Under the pieces are notes generated by a model. It saw only the letters and a program-made list of their open reading frames with translations. It was not told the origin of the DNA and ran no database searches. Positions 57,212 through 64,000 of a stretch of 64,000 nucleotides of DNA are shown here, one piece after another; the stretch's first letter is position 1, and the number at the start of each line of letters is the position of its first letter. Made by a program: the position numbers and the translations under genes. The DNA comes from Rutstroemia sp. NJR-2017a BVV2 (Eukaryota; Ascomycota; Leotiomycetes; Helotiales; Rutstroemiaceae), in NCBI GenBank assembly GCA_002946415.1, contig NJPS01000013.1:930001-994000 (forward strand), in the 5' to 3' direction.

Positions 57212-58008
57212 TTAATCCTTTTTCTCCATAAAAGGCGAACACGCCTCATAAATCTCCCCAAAACCAGGGTACTTAGTAAGTCTCTGAAACACACCCTCAT
57301 CCACCACTCTCACACACTGAATAAGGCCCACAATGAAGAAATCAGTCATACTCGGACGCTCGCCCAGCACAAACGGCCCATCAGCCCTATTCTTCAGCAT
57401 CAACTCGCCTACAGCACGAGTTTCCTTATCCACCGCAGCCCAAGCCTCTTCTTCCTTGTCAATCAAATCCTCAAGCGGATGCCCGACCAAAGGCTCGTAC
57501 ATGCGTCGGAAGTGCTCCTGTGAGCGTGGATTCAAAATGGGAAGCTCGCGCGCCAGAACAGACGTCTGTAGCGACGAACCAATCACGGGGAGTAGTTGTT
57601 CTTGGATTTGGCTGCCGAACTCAGATGTGAGTGGGAGAGATGGTTCGGGGTAGGTTGACTCGAGAAACTCAGCGATGGGGACGGAGTCAATGAGGTAGGT
57701 GTTGGTGGGCACGTGGTGGATGGCAGGGACGGTGTATTTTCCTGCAGAGGATTCGAGAGGTACGAGGCCGCTAGGGAGGGTTAGCTCAGGGTGCTTCTTC
57801 GTCTCAAGACTGTATATTGGAAAGGTAATATAACTCACAGCCCTTTCAGTGTGGGTTCAATATCTGGAAACTCAAGAAATATGGTCTTGTAAGAAATTTT
57901 CTTATAGTTCAGCATGAGGCGGATGCGCCAGACAACAAGAGAGAAGCAGGTATTCTTGGTGCAGGCCAAGTCGTATAACACAATCTCAGGCTCGGGTTGA
58001 GAGGCCAT
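57212..58008 (-). CDS. Glutathione S-transferase, UstS/LigE-like
   Basis: Exons (-) 57839..58008 and 57212..57770; 242 aa from the ATG at 58008. Thioredoxin-fold N-terminal domain: VLYDLACTKNTCFSLVVWRI, NYKKISYKTIFLEFPDIEP, then GKYTVPAIHH with the cis-Pro and LIDSVPIAEFLESTYP, which contains the glutathione gamma-Glu contact (D/ES). The C-terminal domain is helical (FVLGERPSMTDFFIVGLIQC). The acceptor at 57771 is chosen because it keeps TLKGLGLVPLES continuous and has GAGCTAACC as branch point. An upstream acceptor at 57811 would add 14 codons. Such GSTs occur in ether-cleaving and mycotoxin pathways as well as general detoxification. An in-frame ATG at 58155 could add 49 residues. Confidence 0.85.
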
Positions 58009-59756
58009 ATTGTGCTTTGGTCTGCTGATGATGCACTTGAGAAGATGAGTAGCAACGGTAGAGTTTCTGGTCGAGCGGTTTAGGAGTGGGGGTGTTGCGT
58101 CGACTTGGTGAAGGGTTGCGGGTGTTTGTGATAGTATTTTGCTGGCAAGATTCATAAAATCTCACGCCGAATCGGTATTTGAACAGCTGCTGACTCTCCG
58201 ATATATAAAGATATATGTTTCCTGACTAACCTTGCATCCAGTACTCGTTGGGGTGTTGAACGATGTATCCACAGATTTGGCGAATCTCAACAATTTATCG
58301 ACAGGAGTCCTGGTTCAAAAAATCGTAACTTATTATTGAGTCAATCGGCTTTACTCAAAATAGTCTCATTGAAAATCAGATAGCTGGAAGCATAGCTTCC
58401 GACTAATGCAGCTACGAAACTTGCAGAAGAACATCTTGAAGCTATTCGCACACTTGGTGATGCATCTTTCAAAGCGCTGCACGGATGACAAAGCTGACAG
58501 CATCATGAATAGTACAGGTGGTTCGGGACCGGGAATTTCTTCAAGTTCCGAGGGCTCCAGATTGTCAACAGAAATTCAATTGTATCCGGAAAAGGAAAAG
58601 AGGCTCTAGATTTCGACCAAAATCTCACCCCTCGACTCATGAAAACTGAACGCCGGATGACGCACCATATCCCGTTTCTCCTTCGCTAAATCCCCTAACC
58701 CATGGGATCTCGCGTTCCACCCAACAGTGTCTATACGGTGCTAATCACCCATTTTTGAGGTCGTCTGGGTATAGCGTCTTGAGAAACACATCAAATCGTT
58801 CCAGCCAACCATGGCCCATGCTGAGAATGATAGAAATTCATAGAATAGCCGCCACATCTGCTGCAGGAAGTACTTGGCGATATGAGACAAGGTTCATAGG
58901 AATTGAGATGCTGGTTTGATGGACGGAGTTTGCGTCGGAGGAGAACAATGAGATGGAGGAGAGCTAGGTTTCATCTTCTTTGTTTTACTCTGCTTGAATA
59001 GACTCAGATGCAGAAACCCGCAATAGTTTGCGAGCTATCATTGCAGTCGGGTCGGCACATGAATCCAAGTTGGAAGTCCAGAACCCATGGCTTTCAGACA
59101 ACCGTCAAAGGTTCTACCGGACCGTTAAGACGATGGGAAAGGGGGCTTCTCCGTTCGAAATAGGGCTCAACAGTCAGTCTGCCTACCGCAGGATAGTGAT
59201 TTTCCATCAAGTGGCCCCCGCAGTTGCAGCTTTCACAGAGAACAAGGGCATGGTCTGGAAGAGGCACATCATGGATAATTCATAAAGGACGAGGGAGAGC
59301 GGGCCGGTCAATGTGCTGGTGTATCTAGTGATAGGAGTGAAGAAAGTTGGAAAACATGTGGGCACGTCGAAGAATATATGGAAGTTGATACCGTTTTCCA
59401 TCTGCACTACTCGCCAGCATTTACAACTGTTTGAATGAAGCCGACTGCATTAACGTACAATTTTCACTTCTTTTCATCTTACCTTCCCCTCTTTCATCCT
59501 ACCATCTCTATACGTCTTGATTCTGCTCCTCAATCTACCTAACCCACATGCTCTCCCTGTGTGGAAAACAGTGCTATTAACTTATTCCTAAACATAGAAT
59601 AAGATGCAGGAATAACGACAATGAACGGCGAGAACGATATTGTCCTCACCAGCTAGGACAGCAAGACTCACGAGCATGTAGGAAAAGAGCAACTCTACAC
59701 TTTCAGTAGCATATAGGTTATGATAACATCTAATATCGGCAGCAATAAGATTTAGA

Positions 59757-59801
59757 TTCATCTCAACGGCAACAAGGCATATGTTCATCCCAACGGCAAC
59801 A
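59757..59801. repeat. Spaced direct repeat TTCATCYCAACGGCAACA
   Basis: Two copies, 26 bp apart start to start (59757 and 59783), differing mainly by T/C. Confidence 0.6.
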
Positions 59802-60896
59802 CTAGATACAAGTACCAGCGAGAAGTAAAGTAACCCCAACACTCAACATCTGCATCCATAACCTACCCAAAAGTCTCTTGTCCTTCAAGTTTCAACATTC
59901 ATATAACGCCCTGTGTTCCGGTAGTTCAACCCAGATTGTAATCACGCATTAAGTGGTTCGAGGTAAAATGATGACAATTGTTACGAAACCAGAAGTTTAT
60001 ATACTACTTCCCCTCTCCCCACGAGATCGACTGAATGGGGGAGTGAATTGTTCTTGACTAGACGGCAAAAGGGTTTGTGGAGCTATGAGTATTAATGAAA
60101 GTGAATAGTTCCATTTTACCAGATCGCACTGCCTGTTTAGTTTATTTTCTCATGCTGGCAACTATGTATATATTGCACTGAATTTGGCCAAAAGACGGTG
60201 CAGCGAGAACTATACGGCAACGCAGTGAAGAAGGGAGCGATCGCAATCTAATCGCCTTCATGGAGGGTCCGGAATTCAGGCCCATATTCAAGGAATTATG
60301 GGGGATGATAGTTTTCTATGATATATTGATAGTAGAAGTAGCATTTACAATGGCAGCAGCTAGCACATAGTAACGACGGCAACAACAACGACAAAGACAA
60401 CGACAATACCATCGAATTCCCTTCCCACCAGAGTGAGAAATCAGATAGCACTCCGCATAACCCTCTACAAGCACGCAACCAACGGCTTGTGGATTCGCTT
60501 CATAGTAAGTAAAAAGTTAAAACACTAACTGGTTGCTGAAAGTAACGGAAGAGCATCCATACATAGAGAGATTTATATCCTCTATACTAAGTCTCGGCTA
60601 TATCCTACTTTGATGAATTGTTCCCCTCCTCTGCCCATGATTCACAGACTTCTTCCCGAGTGAACCCATGCACACAAGCACTCCTTGTTGCAAGTCTATC
60701 CGAGCTGATTAACCACGAACTGACGTTCTATTACACCCATGGTATAAAAGCAAGCATAGAGACCAGATAACCTAGGAATAGCAGCACAGCGCAGAATCTC
60801 AGTCCGTTCCCGTATTGATGAAGGAAGGACTAGGAATGGATATACCAGCTCAGGAAGGATAACTATGCAAGCTCAGCGAGTGATGAGAGGAAAGTA

Positions 60897-60925
60897 AATG
60901 AATGAATGAATGAATGAATGAATGG
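60897..60925. repeat. AATG tetranucleotide repeat
   Basis: Seven uninterrupted copies in intergenic DNA. Confidence 0.9.
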
Positions 60926-61380
60926 TCAATAACACACACCGATTTCAACAGTGAAAAGTGGAAAATGGACAATGACAGCAGTAGATGCATTAACAACAGC
61001 ACTGCCGCAAACGCCCAACCTTTTCTACCGAGAAAACAAGAAACAAAGCTCATCCACCCCCTCTTTACACAAAGTATAACAATAAAGGGGGAATGAGACC
61101 CATGAAACTCGGAACTCCTGATAACGTCCACTTTCTGAACTTCCACGTGTGGCCTCACCTTCTCGTCCACTGGTCCTGTTTTATAAACATCCTCCTCCGT
61201 CCTCCGGAGCAGCAACCGAAAACATATCCATTTCAGATCGAACTGAATAGTGAATCCCACACCTCCCGCTCTTTTCCCGATATCTCATCACGTCTTTTGA
61301 TTCCCCGCTATTCACTTGATATTCCACCCCTCTCCTCCACCTCCTTTTCCGGCCCACCACTCCTCCTCTACATCTCCATC

Positions 61381-61418
61381 TCCACCTATAAAACCCATCT
61401 CCACCTATAAAACCCATC
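61381..61418. repeat. 19-bp tandem duplication
   Basis: TCCACCTATAAAACCCATC occurs twice head to tail. Each copy carries a TATAAAA. Confidence 0.85.
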
Positions 61419-61589
61419 TTCCCCTCCCTTTCCTTCCATCTCTACTACCTCCTGAAGATCAAGGCGTCTCCATGAAGTTATGGTTAGGAAGTGTATACTT
61501 ACCATGAACCACCGCAGCCAAGAACCCAACCTGACCACCTCCTTGTGCAGAACCTACATACTAGCACGGGATTCCCAGATTGGGAGGGA

Positions 61590-61600
61590 GGGGGGGGGGG
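61590..61600 (+). repeat. Poly-G run, 11 bases
   Basis: Preceded by GGGAGGGA, so the stretch has several G triplets in a row. Confidence 0.85.
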
Positions 61601-61960
61601 AATGACAACGTTTGTAATAATTGTTAAAATGACGATGACGATGTATATAATATGATATAAAACAAAACGACAGCAATAAGAAATGGCAGGGTAAGTGACG
61701 GGGATGAGAAAGGCAGGATGGGAATGGGAATATGGCAGTGTAGCGAAGCACAGTAAAGCATACAGTAAGTCAAGGCAGCAACAGGCAAGGACGAGAGCAA
61801 CGACAACGAACAACGAATCCCAATCCTATCAAACCCCCTTCCTCCCCAATCCCCCTCATCCTATCAACCTCCATCCTCCCCCTCCCTACTCCATATCCCC
61901 ATCTCGACCTCAACCTCCACCCCACCTCGCACCTAAAATTCCTCTGCAGGCTTGGCGGGC

Positions 61961-61973
61961 GGGGGGGGGGGGG
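61961..61973 (+). repeat. Poly-G run, 13 bases
   Basis: Preceded by GGCGGGC. With the run at 61590 it is the second G-quadruplex-capable stretch in 400 bp. Confidence 0.85.
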
Positions 61974-62360
61974 TTAATACTTTGTGGAAAGAAAGAAGTG
62001 CAGCGTGCGGAGGAAATTGGGGTTTATATACGATCTCTCATCTCCCATCCCTCACTTAGTTCCGAATTCGGATGCCAAGTGAGCGAGCACAGCGATCGCG
62101 GGAGCAAGCACATGATGATATCAGCGCACCTGCTTTCCTTTCCGAAAGTATACAACCCGCCTACTGGGGATGAGGTCATCAACTTCAGACATCCCTTCAT
62201 TTGTAGCAGAACACACACACTCTCTCTCAATAGAGTAGACGAAAGACATCCATCCGTCTTTTTCATGTCAGATCAGTTCCATTTTCTTGTAAAAAGATTT
62301 CGTTTTAAAGTTCAATATTTCATTCATATGCACGCATGCAGATAGACACGCACGCTACTA

Positions 62361-62390
62361 TGCTATGCTATGCTTTGCTATGCTTTGCTC
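62361..62390. repeat. TGCTA/TGCTT pentanucleotide repeat
   Basis: Six copies with A/T/C variation at the fifth base. Confidence 0.85.
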
Positions 62391-62854
62391 CCATTCCTCA
62401 CTCTCTGTTCCCCCTCACCCCTTGGCCCTTCTTCCTCATCTCCTCCTTCCTCATCTCCTCCTTTCAGCATCCCCAGACGTCCTCCTTGTCCACCATCCAC
62501 CACCCACCCTATAAATCCAAAGATTATCCCCCCCTCCCACACCCCTCCACAATCCAGCAAAGCCAAGTCAAACAACCAAAGAAACACACAAACCCAAACT
62601 CCATCCTCGCCAACCCCATCCCTATCCCAAACACACACACTTCCCATTCCCCCAAACGCCATCCCTCCAACCAATTTCCAAAGTCAAATCCGGGTATGAA
62701 CAAGTTTTTGTTTGGTCGTTTTTTGGACCGGCCCTCAATATGCCAAAGCCAAGGCCAAAAACCAAACTACAAGACGCGAGTCGAGGCTCAATATTTGAGA
62801 GTCAAAAAGGACGAAACCCTCTAAAAGGAAAAAGAGACATAAAAAAAGAAAAGG

Positions 62855-62871
62855 AAAAAAAAAAAAAAAAA
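62855..62871. repeat. Poly-A run, 17 bases
   Basis: Located in a purine-only stretch about 175 bp beyond the 3' end of the UPF0658 gene. Confidence 0.85.
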
Positions 62872-63046
62872 GAGTAAGAACCCAAAGTCATAGTTTCATC
62901 CCAGTGTACATCCCGAGTTTCCCTCCCTACACTATACCCTCCGTCCATAATTCAAACCCCAACCAAATATGTGTAAAAACCAGATTTTTGTTGAATGTTT
63001 TGGAATTTGTCCTCTGCTGATGTTTGTATTCACAATAATATCCTTT

Positions 63047-64000
63047 TTAATCTATCGTCATCCGATTCGATGCGGTTGGATGCTTGAGATCTGGTAGCTC
63101 GGTCATATGATCCATCTTCTCCTCTTCACCACCGATCTTTCGTTTCCTCAAATGGGGCTTGAGTCCCTTGTTGAAATTTGCTGTGCATAAGGATGCATTT
63201 ATGATTGTTAGGATAATCAGGATGATGGTGATGACTGCGAAACTTGTCAAGTTCTTTCGTACTGGCAGGTAATCTGCTTCCTTGGCTGGTTGATACATGC
63301 GAGCAAGTTTGAAAATGAAGTAGGCAAGACCGCAAAAGAAGAGGAAGATTGTGACGAGCATGCCGGTCTTGTTTTCGCGGCGAGTCCAGAAAGCGGCCAT
63401 GACCAGAATGAGGATGGTGACGGGGATGGCGGCTATCGTTAGTCCGAACTCGAAATCCTGGACTCCGGTGACAATAACGAGGAACTGCACAGTGAAACCC
63501 AGGAAGAAGAAGAAATCAAACTTCAACAAGGCAATGTAAATCTGGAGAACATTAGCACCGATACATTTCATCTCTAGTTGTTCATCTTACCTGATAGGTG
63601 AGAAACCTGCGCTTCATTCTCAAGTCGGCGCTGATGTGCTTGTAGATCGTCCAGGCAAATTCATCGTACAGCTTCCAGGCCGTGAATGACATGACAATAC
63701 TGAAGAACGCGATGATACATGGAACGGCGAGTAGGAAAGGTTGAACATCCGGCCAAACATGCGCATCCTGATCGACATAACCAAGATCGCCTAATGATTC
63801 GATCGCAGTCTGAATTTGGTCGTATTGGATAGCTGCATATATAAGCATACCCCCGTTGTACATGCATAGACCGATAACTTGAATTGTGTTCTTGAGTCGT
63901 AACGAGTCGTAGACCAGGACCACTTGATAAAGGAAACCGAAAATGAAGAGGGTAAGATATGTTGGAATGGTTCGATCGAGAGCGATTTGCGTTTTCCCAG
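63047..64000 (-). CDS. UPF0658 Golgi membrane protein, 5' part beyond the window
   Basis: Exons (-) 63591..>64000 and 63047..63541, with a 49-nt intron (phase 0, TYQ/IYIALLKFD). About 300 residues are visible. Multi-pass membrane protein: DRTIPTYLTLFIFGFLYQVV, RLKNTIQVIGLCMYNGG, FLLAVPCIIAFFSIVMSFTA, FDFFFFLGFTVQFLVIV, a helix around IAAIPVTILILVMAAF, and two more, ending in a hydrophilic tail rich in Lys/Glu. This is the pattern of the fungal UPF0658 family reported at the Golgi. The function is not known. The N-terminus is cut off by the window edge. Confidence 0.88.

Larger units (their letters stand above)
58009..63046. other. Gene-free 5-kb interval with microsatellites
   Basis: No gene supported on either strand. 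ORFs here (59028-59285, 60850-61260, 61695-62345, 62336-62824 and others) are low-complexity or lack domains. The sequence holds AATG, TGCTA, poly-G and poly-A runs and a 19-bp tandem duplication, listed separately. The 3' UTR of the UPF0658 gene lies at the right end. Confidence 0.5.

Noticed and set aside
57811..57812. Upstream acceptor (ATACAG) for the GST intron
   Set aside because: It is in frame, but inserts 14 residues into the thioredoxin fold and has a poorer branch point than the acceptor at 57771.
61695..62824. Two overlapping long ORFs near 61.7-62.8 kb
   Set aside because: Low-complexity Pro/Ser/His content over microsatellites; not coding-like.

Overview
The window is 64 kb of nuclear DNA from a filamentous ascomycete (Pezizomycotina). 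The evidence is short introns, mostly 43-127 nt with GT..AG ends and CTAAC/CTGAC-like branch points, genes on both strands, and a set of typical fungal families: a Zn2Cys6 regulator, a Vps3844-domain protein, a GPI-anchored DUF7707-type protein, UPF0658 and a fungal IQM-like protein. The style of the proteins suggests Leotiomycetes (Helotiales), but that is an inference from memory and not a placement. I see no tRNA, rRNA, CRISPR array or intact transposon.

Layout. 1-9.3 kb: a truncated amidase (-), a metallo-beta-lactamase-fold protein (+), a Cdc1-type GPI-remodelling phosphoesterase (+) and an eight-exon Zn2Cys6 transcription factor (-). 9.3-13.5 kb: a gene-poor stretch. 13.5-14.3 kb: the Fe-S targeting factor Cia2 (+). 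14.3-16.8 kb: no gene. 16.8-29.3 kb: a dense core block of SNU114 (-), ERG10 (+), the rRNA/tRNA cytidine acetyltransferase KRE33 (+), a Cdc25/Acr2-like rhodanese phosphatase (+), the core splicing protein SmG (-, four small exons) and an NTR2-like spliceosome-disassembly protein (+). 29.9-33.1 kb: a membrane-anchored conserved unknown with a mitochondrial-type N-terminus (-), divergent from a Vps3844-domain protein (+). 33-49 kb: a looser region with a small Cys-rich gene, an orphan secreted/one-TM protein (-), a DsbA-like protein (-), the PX protein Ypt35 (-), a GPI-anchored DUF7707-type protein (+) and a choline/ethanolamine phosphotransferase (+). 49.4-51.6 kb: a large IQM-like calmodulin-binding protein (+). 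54.4-58.0 kb: an accessory-looking stretch with a threonine-aldolase-like enzyme (-), a broken glutamate 5-kinase copy and a UstS/LigE-type GST (-). 58-63 kb: about 5 kb without a gene, rich in microsatellites. 63.0-64 kb: the 3' part of a UPF0658 Golgi membrane protein (-).

Functional themes. Three spliceosome genes (SNU114 of U5, SmG of the Sm ring, NTR2 of disassembly) lie within about 12.5 kb. Two of the divergent promoters there carry a CACGTG box about 115-130 bp upstream of the splicing gene. The SNU114 gene itself has one intron that can only be joined correctly with a GC donor. RNA modification (KRE33), sterol precursor supply (ERG10), phospholipid synthesis (EPT1/CPT1) and GPI remodelling (CDC1) make up the rest of the housekeeping content.

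Exon joins were worked out by hand from reading frame, splice consensus and family conservation. They are predictions, not transcript data.
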